Assembly (NCBI GenBank): GCA_947493335.1
Contig: CANLQO010000001.1
Span: forward strand, 1 to 64,000
Reading direction: 5' to 3'
Origin: an uncultured Paracoccaceae bacterium
GTDB taxonomy: Bacteria > Pseudomonadota > Alphaproteobacteria > Rhodobacterales > Rhodobacteraceae
DNA length: 64,000 bases
The notes under the pieces were generated by a model. It did no database searches, was not told the origin of the DNA, and saw only the letters and a program-made list of their open reading frames with translations. The translations under genes and the position numbers were made by a program. This document shows, piece after piece, positions 49,851 to 59,988 of this stretch (position 1 is the first letter of the stretch; each line of letters begins with the position of its first letter).

Positions 49851-52800
49851 CCGGGTGCGACCGCAGAGGCGTGCTAAGCCGGTCGGGCACTGCACAGACA
49901 GACCGCGACCCCGCAGAGCGTGACCCGGCCTTCTTTCGGCTGGATGAACGGGATACGGCGGACCTGATCCTGTTTGCCCGCCGTTTTGCCAAGCATCTGA
50001 AATATTACGACCCCAACAACGTGGTGACAGGTGATTGGACGGCGTGGTTTGATCGCGACATCTCTGCCATTCTGGCGAGCCTTACCAAGTTGCCGGTCGA
50101 TCCCTTCCGTGCGGCCATGGGAGACATGCGCGCGTTTCTGGAGGATGATCCGGCCCGACCAGAGGCGGAATTACGCAGCCATTTCAATGCTGTGCTGCAT
50201 CTGCCGCTGACGCTTTATCGTGAAATGGCCGGGCGGCAGGCGGCCATTGCCGCGGACGATCCGCTTTGGCCGATCCTGCAACAATTGACTTTGACGGATA
50301 TTGCCGGGCCGCTGGCAGAGCTGGCTGGCTATCAGAAAGGCGCAGAGGCCGAAGGGTTGGTGGATGCCGGTGCCCTCGACCCCGCAAATTATAACCGTGC
50401 TACCACTCCCGGCCCGGGCCCGCGACTGACCGATCAGGTCGCGGGCCTGTTGCTGACCGGCGAAGGATTTGCGGATATGACGATCCCGCCGCGTGCGATT
50501 GCGGGGTTTGCGCCGACGGGCTGGACGGATTTTCACAATGGTCAGCCTGTCAATGCCGCACCGTATGCGGATGCGGGCGACACCTATGGCAAGATCTTTG
50601 ACGCGCTGAACCACAACCTGCTGGTTTCGGCGATTGAGCGGGTGTTTCAGGCCATGGCGCGGGCACAGGCCGAGGCAGAGGCGCGGCTGACGCAAAGCCT
50701 GACAGAGTTTGCCGCGCACACGCCGCATTACGCATTGTGGCTGGCGTTTCTGTCGATGTTCGACAAGGCGCGGGCAGAGTTGAACGCATTCACCGGGCGG
50801 CACCTTGATTTCTACTACGAGGAAATTCTGCGTCTGTCGCGGCGGGGTCCGGTGGCGGATCATGTGCATGTGACGTTTGAACTGTCGAAAGGACGTGAGG
50901 CGCACCTTGTGCCTGCGGGCACGGGCCTGCGCGGTGGCAAGGATGATCTGGGGCAGGAGGTCACCTATGTCACGGATGAAGACATCGTCGTGAACCGCGC
51001 GCTGGTCGTTGAAAAGCGCGCCGTGCGGATTGATGGCTGGACGTCCGGCGGAGCGGCCCATGCCACCGTGCGGGCCGCACCGGTTGCCGCATCCCTTGAT
51101 GGTTTGGGCGAAGAAGATCTGCCCGAAGATGCGCCGCACTTTGCGCCCTTTGGGCCCGAGACGGCACCTTATGGCCGGATGGGCTTTGCGGTGTCGGACC
51201 GGCAGCTATTCCTGCGCGAAGGGGTGCGGACAATCACGCTGACCGCCACGCTGGACGCGCCGCTTGATGGCGGGAATGTGGTTTTGGGTGGCGTTATGGT
51301 GCGTCTGACGGCGGAAGAAGACTGGCTTGAATTGCCTGCGGGCGACAGCCGGTTGAAGATCACGCTGGATGGCACAGCGCTTTCGCTGGTGATCACGCTG
51401 GATGGATCATCGCCGCCGATCATCCCGCATGACCCGGAGGTGCATCTGGGGCCTTACCCCGCCGATCAGCCCGCCATGGAAGTGCTGTTCGACTTTGACC
51501 GCGCCACCACGGCGGCGGCGCGCAGCTTTGCCCGGTTACGGGCCGCGCAATTCACTGACGTGCAACTCAAAAGCGAGGCCAGTGGTTTGCGCCTTTTGTC
51601 GATCCGCACCGCTGATGGTGTGGCCGACCCGTCGGACAGTTTCATGCCCTTTGGCGTCATCCCGCGCAAAGGCGCGCGCTGGATTATCGGGTCATCAGAG
51701 TTGTTTTCCAAACCGCAATCCTCGATCAGCCTGAAGGTCACATGGGCCGAGACCTACAACTCTGACGATTTTTTCCTCACGCGCGAGGCGGCGTCTTACA
51801 CCATTGTATTTGACTATCTGAAAGCGGGGGAATGGCAGACGTTCTCAGGCTTCACTGTCAGCACGGTCTTCTTTGCGATTGATGGTGTGGACCTTCCGCC
51901 GCCCAAAAGTCAGCTGGGTTTTGAAGACCTGGATGCGACGATCAGCGTCGCGAACCCCGGTGTGGCCGCGACCGACGCAAAACTTGTGCTGGAAGAGCCG
52001 AACTTTGGCGCGACTTCGACCACCGGTTACATGCGGATCACGCTGAACAGCGCCTTTGGGCACAAGCGGTTTACCGACAAAAAGACGCTGCGCCTGATCG
52101 AGGCGGCAAAGGAAGGGGGCGGAATGGACCCGACCGATACCGCCACTTACAATTACGACTCCGCCAACTTGCCCAAGGACCCCTATACGCCCGAAGTGGA
52201 GTCGATCTCGGCCTCATACGAGGCCAAGCCGGTTGAGGTGGAAGAGATCTGGCATGTTTTCCCATTCGGCGCAGCGGCACGACCGGCGGCAGGGCCAGTG
52301 CTGGATCCCACGCCCTTTGAAGGCGCGCTTTTCCTAGGGATCGCGGCGCTTGATCCACCTGAAAGGCTGAGCCTGCTGGTGCAAGTGGCAAATGGCACGG
52401 GCGACCCGTTGCTGCAGCCGCCAGAGCTAGAGAGCGCCTATTTGTCGCTGGACGCATGGACCAATTTCGAGCCGCGCGAGATTGACGACCGTACCGACAG
52501 TTTTGCGGGATCGGGGCTTTTGGCCTATGCGATGCCACGCGCCGCGGATCCGGGTGTGGCCCTGATGCCAGCGCCACTTCATTGGCTACGTCTGGCGGCC
52601 CCGCAGAATGCCGCCGCGGTGAACCGAATATTGGACGTTGCGGCCCAAGGAGTGCGCGCGACATTTCAGGATGCCGAAAATGATCCGGCCTTTCTGGAAA
52701 CGCCGCTTGCGCCAGACACGATTGCAAAACTGGTGGTCCCGGACCGGGCGGTCAAATCCGTGGCCCAGCCATATGCATCCTTTGGCGGACGCGGGCAGGA

Positions 52801-53488
52801 GGACCTGACCGCCTATCATCGCCGCGCGTCCGAACGGCTGCGCCACAAAGACCGCGCCATAACCCTTTGGGATTACGAACAGCTGGCGTTAGAGACCTTT
52901 CCGTCGCTTTACCGGGTGAAGGCGCTGAACACGACTGAGTTGCAGCGCGCGGGTGGACAGGTGATTGCGGATAATGAGGTGTCGCCGGGTGCGGTCACGC
53001 TGGTGGCGGTGCCTTTCACGCAAGGTCGGGCGCAGCTTGATCCGCTGCGACCCTATACTGATCAAGCAACGCTAAGCGCGCTTGATACTCATGTGCGGCG
53101 TCGGCAATCGCCCTTTGTACGGTTCGAGACGGCGAACCCGAAGTTCGAGGAAATCCACGTCGATTTGCAGGTTGCCTTTCTGCCGCATATCGCGGACCTC
53201 GATTTTTACCGCGACCAATTGCAGACCGCGCTGATCGCGCATCTGACGCCATGGCAACAGGCGCAGGGACAGGGCGTGGAGTTCGGTGGGCTGGTCTACA
53301 AATCCACGATCATCGATTTCGTAGAAGAGCTGCCCTACGTCGATTATTTGCAGGACGTGCTTGTCTATCACCGGCCCAACCCGGATGTGTCCGCATGGAC
53401 CAAGGTGGACACGCAGATTGTGCGTGCCTCGACCGCGCGGTCCGTACTTGTTTCGGCCCCCACGCATGAGATCGGGGTGCTCACATGA
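49847..53488 (+). CDS. eCIS baseplate J-like protein (Afp11)
   Basis: A 1213-aa baseplate wedge component. The N-terminal part starts at an Asp/Arg-rich stretch and includes LKYYDPNNVVTGDWTAWF, typical of Afp11. The C-terminal part carries the gp6/J-like block YHRRASERLRHKDRAIT, then LWDYEQLALETFPSLYRVK. ATG 49847 overlaps the gp25 gene; a later start is not needed. It is the largest protein of the cluster. Confidence 0.9.
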   Translation: MTGCDRRGVLSRSGTAQTDRDPAERDPAFFRLDERDTADLILFARRFAKHLKYYDPNNVVTGDWTAWFDRDISAILASLTKLPVDPFRAAMGDMRAFLEDDPARPEAELRSHFNAVLHLPLTLYREMAGRQAAIAADDPLWPILQQLTLTDIAGPLAELAGYQKGAEAEGLVDAGALDPANYNRATTPGPGPRLTDQVAGLLLTGEGFADMTIPPRAIAGFAPTGWTDFHNGQPVNAAPYADAGDTYGKIFDALNHNLLVSAIERVFQAMARAQAEAEARLTQSLTEFAAHTPHYALWLAFLSMFDKARAELNAFTGRHLDFYYEEILRLSRRGPVADHVHVTFELSKGREAHLVPAGTGLRGGKDDLGQEVTYVTDEDIVVNRALVVEKRAVRIDGWTSGGAAHATVRAAPVAASLDGLGEEDLPEDAPHFAPFGPETAPYGRMGFAVSDRQLFLREGVRTITLTATLDAPLDGGNVVLGGVMVRLTAEEDWLELPAGDSRLKITLDGTALSLVITLDGSSPPIIPHDPEVHLGPYPADQPAMEVLFDFDRATTAAARSFARLRAAQFTDVQLKSEASGLRLLSIRTADGVADPSDSFMPFGVIPRKGARWIIGSSELFSKPQSSISLKVTWAETYNSDDFFLTREAASYTIVFDYLKAGEWQTFSGFTVSTVFFAIDGVDLPPPKSQLGFEDLDATISVANPGVAATDAKLVLEEPNFGATSTTGYMRITLNSAFGHKRFTDKKTLRLIEAAKEGGGMDPTDTATYNYDSANLPKDPYTPEVESISASYEAKPVEVEEIWHVFPFGAAARPAAGPVLDPTPFEGALFLGIAALDPPERLSLLVQVANGTGDPLLQPPELESAYLSLDAWTNFEPREIDDRTDSFAGSGLLAYAMPRAADPGVALMPAPLHWLRLAAPQNAAAVNRILDVAAQGVRATFQDAENDPAFLETPLAPDTIAKLVVPDRAVKSVAQPYASFGGRGQEDLTAYHRRASERLRHKDRAITLWDYEQLALETFPSLYRVKALNTTELQRAGGQVIADNEVSPGAVTLVAVPFTQGRAQLDPLRPYTDQATLSALDTHVRRRQSPFVRFETANPKFEEIHVDLQVAFLPHIADLDFYRDQLQTALIAHLTPWQQAQGQGVEFGGLVYKSTIIDFVEELPYVDYLQDVLVYHRPNPDVSAWTKVDTQIVRASTARSVLVSAPTHEIGVLT

Positions 53489-56400
53489 AGGTACAAGAGT
53501 TCATTCCGCGTCAAAGCGTGCTGCCCGGCGCACAGAACTATGACGACCTGCGGGCGTTGGGGCTGGAACGTATTCAGATGCTGGCAGGTGACATCTGGAC
53601 CAACCACAACTCGCCCGATCCCGGCATCACCATGATGGAGACGTTGGCCTATGCGCTGACCGATCTGGCCTATCGTAACGACTTTCCGATGCGCGATTTG
53701 ATGACGGGTCCGGACGGGCGGATCGGCACCGCCGCCGAGACCGGGCTTTTCCCCGCCGAAGAAGTGCTGACGACCGCACCGGTAACCATCGACGATCATC
53801 GCCGTCTGTTGTTGCGGATCACGGGCGTCAAGAACGCCTGGCTTGATCCGATGACCGACCCCGGTCAGCCGAATTATCGCGACAGTGAGACGCCGATCTG
53901 GGCCGATTGTCTGGCCGACGCGCTATCGCACGACGCGCTGAACGCAGACGGAGGCGAGAACCATCCGGTGAAGCTAAGCGGGCTTTATGGCGTGTTGGTC
54001 GAACTTGAAACCGACGACCGGCTGGGTGCTTTGAGTGATACGGCGCTGGTCACCACGATCCGGGCGGGGCCGCTGAAGGGTGTCGTCATCTCGATTGACC
54101 ATGCCACGCCCTTCGGGCCGCCGCAGTCCGCCCCGCGCATCGACGGGCCGATTGCCCCCACCACTGTAGAAGTCAGCAACCTGACCGATGTTGGCAATGG
54201 GGTAGAGTTTGGCGCAGACCTGCGGGCGCTGGATGGTGCGACAGAAATCGGCATGGTCGCCGGGCTTGAGATCACTGTGCTGGAAGACCGCCCACGCCGC
54301 GCGCCTGCGCCGATCCCGGTCACGCTGGCCGATCTGCAAACCGCGCTGGCAACCCCGGGTCCTGATGGCCCCGCCGCCATGTTCCTACAGAAAAGGGAGG
54401 CACGCCGGCGTGCGATGGTTGCTGTGGAGCGGGTGCTGCACGCGCATCGGCCCCTGTGCGAGGATTATCTGAGCCTAGAGACGGTTGCGCCGTTCCGCGT
54501 CGGCGTTTGCGCCGATATCGACTTGCTGCCAGAGGCGGACCTTGAGGCGGTTGAGGCGGCGATCCTGCATGCGATTGCCACCTATCTGAACCCGGCACCC
54601 GTCTTTGAAACACTTGACGCGCTTCTGGCTCGCGCAGTGCCAGCGGACGAAATTTTCAATGGGCCATACATTGACTTTGGCTTTACGGTCGAGGGGCGCG
54701 AAGTCTTTACCAAGCCGGGATTTCTAACCGAAGAGGCGCTGGAAAATTGCGCGCTGCGCACCCGTGTGCATGCCTCTGACCTGATCAATATCATCGTTGA
54801 TCTGCCCGGCGTGCGCGCGGTGCGAAATCTGACCTTGCGCGCCTATGACGGGCAGGGCGTTCCGATTGGCGAGAGTGAGAGCTGGACCCTTGACGTGCCG
54901 CCCGGCCAGCAACCGGTGCTGTTTGCCGCGGGCACAAAGCTGTTGTTGTTCAAGAACGAATTGCCCTATCGCGCGCAGCCTGCCGAGACGGCGCAGACGC
55001 TGGCACATTTGCAGGCGCTGGCGCGGTCGGCACTTTATGTCCCGCCCGATCAGGTCTTGCCCGCTGTCTCTGGCAAGTGGCGCGCGTTGGATGCGGTTTA
55101 TTCGGTGCAGAACGATCTGCCGCCACTTTATGGGACCAGTGAAGCGGGGCTGGACCCTGATACACCGATTGAGAGGGTCGCGCAGGCGCGGCAGCTCAAG
55201 GCCTATCTGACCTTCTTTGATCAGGCGCTGGCGGATTATCTGGGGCAATTGACGGCGGCACGCAAGATGCTGTCACCCGCGAGTATCGACCGGATGTGGC
55301 ACACGCCCTATCTGGACGGATTGCCGGGGTTGCGGGATGATTTTGCCGACGAATTCTATGCCGATCCGGTGGCCTTGGCGGATGATACGACGCGCACGCG
55401 TCTCAATGAAACCGAGGATCAGTTCCTTGACCGGCGCGCCCGTGCGCTGGATCACCTGATCGCGCGGTTTGGCGAAAGGTTCGCGGACTATGCGTTGATG
55501 TCCTTCCGGCTCTCCGGCGAGCGGCTCAAGACCGCAGAGGCGCTGTTGCAGGACCGTGCAGATTTTCTGGCCGATTACCCGAAGGTCAGCCGCGAACGCG
55601 GCAAGGGTTACAACCAGCGACCCGAGGATGCGGCCGAGGTTTGGGATAGTGAGAATGTCGCCGGTTTGGTGCGCCGCAGCGCGCGGCTTTTGGGGATGGA
55701 CCCCGCCGCTGGACCCCTGCAGCGGGACCTGCATTGTTCGGCGCTATTTGATGCGCTATTTGCGCCGCGCGCGCAGGCCGGAGCCTTTGTCGTGGTTATT
55801 CGTGGACCTGGCGCGCAGCGTTTGCTGACATCAGAAGAGACATTTGCAACCGCAGAGGCGGCACTTGATGCCGCGCGGCTTTTTGAATTCGCCCTGATCC
55901 GGGCCGAGACCTATGAAGTCGATGACAGTGCTGGCGTCGGGGCCGTTCGATTGCGGCTGACGGCCGGGGAGCAAACCCTGACGGCGCAACGGCAATTTGA
56001 TACGCCCCAAGACGCGGTCGCCGCCGCGCGCGCGATCATTGATCGCCACAATCTGCTGTTGGGGTCAGAGCTGTGTCAGAGCGAAGGCATGCATCTGATC
56101 GAACATATCCTGTTGCGGCCACGCAGGCCGGGGGATGACATGTTCAAGGTTTGTCTGGACGAAGACTGCGCCTTTTGCGGGGAAGAGGACCCATATTCTT
56201 TCCGCATCTCGATCGTGCTGCCCTATTGGCCTGAACGCTTTGCCGACCTTGATTTCCGCCGCTATGCCGAACGGCTTTTGCGCGAAGAATGCCCGGCCCA
56301 TATCCATCCGCGCATCTGTTGGATCGACAATGCGCAGATGGCTGAACTTGATGCCGCCCACCGTGCCTGGCGCGCCGCGCGCGCGGCGGACCCGGTGGAC

Positions 56401-56553
56401 CCCGACGTGCTGGCAACGGCGAGCGATGCGCTGATCGCGTTGCTTGACCGTCTGCGCACCGTTTACCCGCCCGCGACGCTGCATGACTGCGATGAGGCTG
56501 GCGATGATGACAACCTTGTCCGTCTGGGCGCAACCAATCTTGGCCTTTTCTGA
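53485..56553 (+). CDS. eCIS baseplate protein (Afp12-like)
   Basis: A 1022-aa partner of Afp11 in the baseplate wedge. The N-terminus has NHNSPDPGITMMETLAYALTDLAYR, a conserved baseplate pattern. A long alpha/beta body follows. Close to the C-terminus lie a compact Cys cluster (VCLDEDCAFCGEEDPYSF) and the Afp12-type block LDFRRYAERLLREECPAHI with ICWID. It overlaps Afp11 by 4 bp and is 12 bp from the next gene. Confidence 0.88.
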   Translation: MKVQEFIPRQSVLPGAQNYDDLRALGLERIQMLAGDIWTNHNSPDPGITMMETLAYALTDLAYRNDFPMRDLMTGPDGRIGTAAETGLFPAEEVLTTAPVTIDDHRRLLLRITGVKNAWLDPMTDPGQPNYRDSETPIWADCLADALSHDALNADGGENHPVKLSGLYGVLVELETDDRLGALSDTALVTTIRAGPLKGVVISIDHATPFGPPQSAPRIDGPIAPTTVEVSNLTDVGNGVEFGADLRALDGATEIGMVAGLEITVLEDRPRRAPAPIPVTLADLQTALATPGPDGPAAMFLQKREARRRAMVAVERVLHAHRPLCEDYLSLETVAPFRVGVCADIDLLPEADLEAVEAAILHAIATYLNPAPVFETLDALLARAVPADEIFNGPYIDFGFTVEGREVFTKPGFLTEEALENCALRTRVHASDLINIIVDLPGVRAVRNLTLRAYDGQGVPIGESESWTLDVPPGQQPVLFAAGTKLLLFKNELPYRAQPAETAQTLAHLQALARSALYVPPDQVLPAVSGKWRALDAVYSVQNDLPPLYGTSEAGLDPDTPIERVAQARQLKAYLTFFDQALADYLGQLTAARKMLSPASIDRMWHTPYLDGLPGLRDDFADEFYADPVALADDTTRTRLNETEDQFLDRRARALDHLIARFGERFADYALMSFRLSGERLKTAEALLQDRADFLADYPKVSRERGKGYNQRPEDAAEVWDSENVAGLVRRSARLLGMDPAAGPLQRDLHCSALFDALFAPRAQAGAFVVVIRGPGAQRLLTSEETFATAEAALDAARLFEFALIRAETYEVDDSAGVGAVRLRLTAGEQTLTAQRQFDTPQDAVAAARAIIDRHNLLLGSELCQSEGMHLIEHILLRPRRPGDDMFKVCLDEDCAFCGEEDPYSFRISIVLPYWPERFADLDFRRYAERLLREECPAHIHPRICWIDNAQMAELDAAHRAWRAARAADPVDPDVLATASDALIALLDRLRTVYPPATLHDCDEAGDDDNLVRLGATNLGLF

Positions 56554-56565
56554 GGGAGATACGCG

Positions 56566-59500
56566 ATGACCATTCAGTCCTTCTATCCGATTTTTGAACA
56601 CGGACAGGTGCTGACCTCTGCCCAGCTGAACACAATGGTTGATTACCTGGAGCAGCAGGATCGGCTGTCGCGCCGGACGCTCAGCGGGGTGGGTGTCGTT
56701 TGTGGGTTTGATCTGGACCGCACTGGCACAAGGGTCGAGATTTCGCGCGGCGTCGCGGTCACGTCCGAAGGGTTCCTGATCACCTCAGAGGCGCACAGTT
56801 ATGACCGCGTGCGGTCTTATCAGGTGCCGGTGCCCACCGCAGAAGAGGCCACCCCAGAAGACATCGCAGAGGCGCAATATCCGTTTCTGTTTGCCGATGA
56901 CGGAACGCAGATCCCGGTGTTGGAATTGGTCGACACCGATTTTGTCGCCGCCCCCGGAGAGGATGACCCGCGCGCGATCACAAACGCCGATCTGAACGGC
57001 GGCGTTGTGATGCTGTTTCTGGAAGCAGAGCGTGCATCGCCCAAAAGTTGCGATGTGAATGATTGTTCCGATAAGGGGGCCGAGCGGCGATTTGCCCTGC
57101 GGCGGTTGTTGTTAAGCCGGGCGCAGGCCGAGGCGATCATTGCGCAGGAAGCCGGGATTGCCGCGCGTCCGGTGGACCGTGGTCGCCATCCGCGTCTTGA
57201 TCTGCCCTATTTGCGGATCGAAAAGCTGGCGCTGGCCCGTGTGGGGGTCGACAATTTTGGAGCGTTGATCGAGCGGACGCTGGTGATATCGCAAAAACTG
57301 GCGAGCCAGCTTCCGCAGGCCTTGCGTGATGCGCATGGCGCATACGGCTATCTGCTGGACGACATGTTCGCACCGGGCGAAGACCCATTCCCAGACGGTT
57401 ATTTTGGCAATGTCTGGGGGCAGTTGGCGCAGAATATTTTCCTTGTGCAGTATTTCTACGATTACATGCGCGATGTCGGCATGGCCTATAATGAATTTGT
57501 CGAAACCGCCGCGCGGTTCGAGACAGAATGCATGCCGAACCCCGCCCGTTTCCCGCGCCACGTGCTGCTCGGAGATGTGACTGACGCGCCTGACGCCTTT
57601 GCCATCGACTTTGCGACACCTGCTGATGTGCTCGCTTTCAGTCCGCAGTCCGCGACCAGTGGTGCGGGCCTGGGCGTGCGACCTGCGTTGCGGCGGACCC
57701 ATTTCATTCCGTCGCCTGCACATGAAAGTACCGATCTGGAGGATCTGCGCGCGCTTTTCCTGCGGATGCATCTGCTGGCGCTCAACTTTGATCTGAACGA
57801 TCGGCTGACCGCACCTATCCGGATTACGCCAAGCCGGGATGATGCGGCCCCGCTGTCTGAGCGCGCGATGCCGTTCTACTATGCCTTTGACCAAGGCTCT
57901 GATCTGTTTCGCAACTGGTCGCCGCGCAAAACCCGCGCGAACCTTCTGAACACGGTTTATGCCTACCGGTTCAACCCGCCGGATGCGAACCATCCGCTGG
58001 CCTTTCGGATCGACGATCAGGACTTCTACCGGATCGAGGGTATCGTCGGCAAACCGCTTGGTTCTGCCATGGCCGAACTGATCGCCTGGAAGCGCGAACT
58101 GGGCCTGTCCTTTGCGATTGAGCCGGTTTACATGCGCCTGTCCACCGGTGCGGATGACCGTGATGGCTCCGCCCTGGATACGGCGGCATTGGCTGCATTG
58201 CTTGAGGTGCTGCGCAAGCTTCTGTTGTGCCGGATGTCGGACTTTGACGCGCTGCTGCTGACGTTGCTGCGCACGCTGTTTGCGTTGATCGTCTTTATCG
58301 TGCGGGCAATTGCGACGGCTCTTGCCAATCTTCAAACGCCGCCCCCGCCAGCGCCCCAGCCGTCAGATACAGCCGCGGATAATGTCACACTACGGCCCGG
58401 TGCGATGTTGAATTTTGACCCGGTTGTCTCGGCCCGCTTTATCAGCAACCTCAACCCCGAAGAGCAGGCTCAGCTTAAGCAGGAAGCCTATCTCATTCAG
58501 TCGCAGCTGAAGGGGCGAACATTGGTGCGCGGCGATGCGCTCAAACTCGCGGTGCCAGAGGTGCAGTCGGAAAGCATCGGTGCTGTTTATCAGGCAGTGC
58601 AGGATGATGCAGCAGGCGGCAACCTATTTGACCGCACGCAGCAGTTCGTGCAACGCGCCGGTGGCGACGAAGAGGACACGCAGATCGTCTATGCACAAGT
58701 GGCGATGCTGGATCAGGGCGATCAGATGATGCGGGTGCTGAATGTCGGCCGGACGGCAGATCTGGACTTCGCCGCACTTGAAACCGCCTATAGTGGCTTT
58801 TCGCGCGCCTCGCGCAATTATGCCCAGATCGTCGGGGCGATGCCTGAAAAGGTGAGCACGCCACCCGAAGAGACAGCGCAGATCGCTTCTGCAGCCGACA
58901 CAATTGCATCAGAAGGGACCGCTTTTGCGGTTTCGAACCTGCGGGATGAAATTGGGCGGGTACTGATCAACCTGCTCAACAGCCTGACGCTCGACGGCTT
59001 TGCGCAGCGCCATCCGGGGTTGGAACATTCTGCCGGTGTGCCCAAGGGCGGCACTTTTGTGCTGGCCTATGTGGGCCGGGTCGAGCTGGAACAGCATCTG
59101 CGCACCATTTCCGAAAAGTTCAGTGCCCGCAGCCAGTCGGTGGCCAATATTCTGGGCAATGACACGGTGGTGAATATCCAGAACGCCTTGCAAGAGTTGC
59201 AGAAATCGGTGGGCGGGCGAACGCCTGAGCCTTTGGACAATTACGTGGTCCTTGCCGATTTCTGCCTGCCCTATAAGTGCTGTGATAGTGATTGTTCGGA
59301 TGTGGAATTGTCAGAATCGATCCTGGCTGATCCGTTCGGGCGCGACTTTTCACCCGAACCGATGGCGGTGCCGCCAGTTACGGGGCAAAGCCCCGCGGTT
59401 CCATCCATTCCACGTGGTCCGGATGACTTTATCGCACCGCGTCCCGTCGTGGTGGTGAACCGCGCCTTTGAGAACCGGCCTGTTGTGGATGTCCGCGCAT

Positions 59501-59979
59501 TTGAACGGCCGATTGGCATTGATGCGCTGTTACGCGACAGGCTGACGCCGGGCGGGATCGTTACACCGACTCCGGGCGGGATCGTTGCACCGACGCCGGG
59601 TGGTATTGTTACGCCGACCCCGGGCGGGATTGTCACGCCTGCGCCGGGTGGGATCGTCACACCGACGCCCCGCGAACCTATTACTCCGGTGCCCCGAGAG
59701 CCTGTGGCACGGGATGTGGGTGTCATAGCAGGCACCGTTGTCATGGCGCGTGGCAACCGTGACATCCCGGTGCCCGGCGCGGAGGTGATTGTGGAATTGG
59801 AAGACGGGTCACAGATGACCGAAACGACCAATCGCAGCGGAGCGTTCCGGATGGAGGTTCCGGCCGGAGACATGCGGATCAGGGCAACAGCAGGGACTTT
59901 GTCTGGTCGGCGCCGCGGCATCACGCTGGATGCCACCGAAGAGCGCGAGATGACGCTGCGCATCACGGCGCTGCGGTAG
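56566..59979 (+). CDS. unknown large eCIS protein, 1137 aa, with repeat linker and C-terminal Ig-like domain
   Basis: Not assignable to a named Afp subunit. Residues ~1-110 (SFYPIFEHGQVLTSAQLN, then YLEQQDRLSRRTLSGVGVV) look like a conserved eCIS-associated head. A hydrophobic helix spans ~562-589 (LLLTLLRTLFALIVFIVRA), interrupted by two Arg. It is followed by PPPPAPQ. Residues 994-1033 are five 8-residue TPGGIVTP-type repeats. The end (~1051-1137) resembles a carboxypeptidase regulatory or prealbumin-like domain (VPGAEVIVELEDGSQMTETT, then GAFRMEVPAGDMRIRA). Two Cys-rich motifs occur (SCDVNDCSD and CLPYKCCDSDCSD). A fibre, anchor or surface-decoration role is possible. Confidence 0.8.
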   Translation: MTIQSFYPIFEHGQVLTSAQLNTMVDYLEQQDRLSRRTLSGVGVVCGFDLDRTGTRVEISRGVAVTSEGFLITSEAHSYDRVRSYQVPVPTAEEATPEDIAEAQYPFLFADDGTQIPVLELVDTDFVAAPGEDDPRAITNADLNGGVVMLFLEAERASPKSCDVNDCSDKGAERRFALRRLLLSRAQAEAIIAQEAGIAARPVDRGRHPRLDLPYLRIEKLALARVGVDNFGALIERTLVISQKLASQLPQALRDAHGAYGYLLDDMFAPGEDPFPDGYFGNVWGQLAQNIFLVQYFYDYMRDVGMAYNEFVETAARFETECMPNPARFPRHVLLGDVTDAPDAFAIDFATPADVLAFSPQSATSGAGLGVRPALRRTHFIPSPAHESTDLEDLRALFLRMHLLALNFDLNDRLTAPIRITPSRDDAAPLSERAMPFYYAFDQGSDLFRNWSPRKTRANLLNTVYAYRFNPPDANHPLAFRIDDQDFYRIEGIVGKPLGSAMAELIAWKRELGLSFAIEPVYMRLSTGADDRDGSALDTAALAALLEVLRKLLLCRMSDFDALLLTLLRTLFALIVFIVRAIATALANLQTPPPPAPQPSDTAADNVTLRPGAMLNFDPVVSARFISNLNPEEQAQLKQEAYLIQSQLKGRTLVRGDALKLAVPEVQSESIGAVYQAVQDDAAGGNLFDRTQQFVQRAGGDEEDTQIVYAQVAMLDQGDQMMRVLNVGRTADLDFAALETAYSGFSRASRNYAQIVGAMPEKVSTPPEETAQIASAADTIASEGTAFAVSNLRDEIGRVLINLLNSLTLDGFAQRHPGLEHSAGVPKGGTFVLAYVGRVELEQHLRTISEKFSARSQSVANILGNDTVVNIQNALQELQKSVGGRTPEPLDNYVVLADFCLPYKCCDSDCSDVELSESILADPFGRDFSPEPMAVPPVTGQSPAVPSIPRGPDDFIAPRPVVVVNRAFENRPVVDVRAFERPIGIDALLRDRLTPGGIVTPTPGGIVAPTPGGIVTPTPGGIVTPAPGGIVTPTPREPITPVPREPVARDVGVIAGTVVMARGNRDIPVPGAEVIVELEDGSQMTETTNRSGAFRMEVPAGDMRIRATAGTLSGRRRGITLDATEEREMTLRITALR
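59545..59664 (+). repeat. five in-frame 24-bp coding repeats
   Basis: Five tandem 24-bp units inside the 1137-aa protein gene, each encoding (T/A)PGGIV(T/A)P. The units differ at several third positions while the protein stays the same, so the repeat is old enough to have drifted and is kept by selection. Two degenerate units (TPREPITP and VPREPVAR) follow. Confidence 0.95.
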
Positions 59980-59988
59980 GGCAGGGCG

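Noticed and set aside
57112-58335. 407-codon open frame opposite the 1137-aa eCIS gene
   Set aside because: Arg/Gln/His-rich shadow composition; the plus-strand gene fits the operon with short gaps on both sides.
59545-59664. CRISPR array or minisatellite
   Set aside because: The units are contiguous without spacers and stay in frame with a conserved peptide, so this is a coding repeat.
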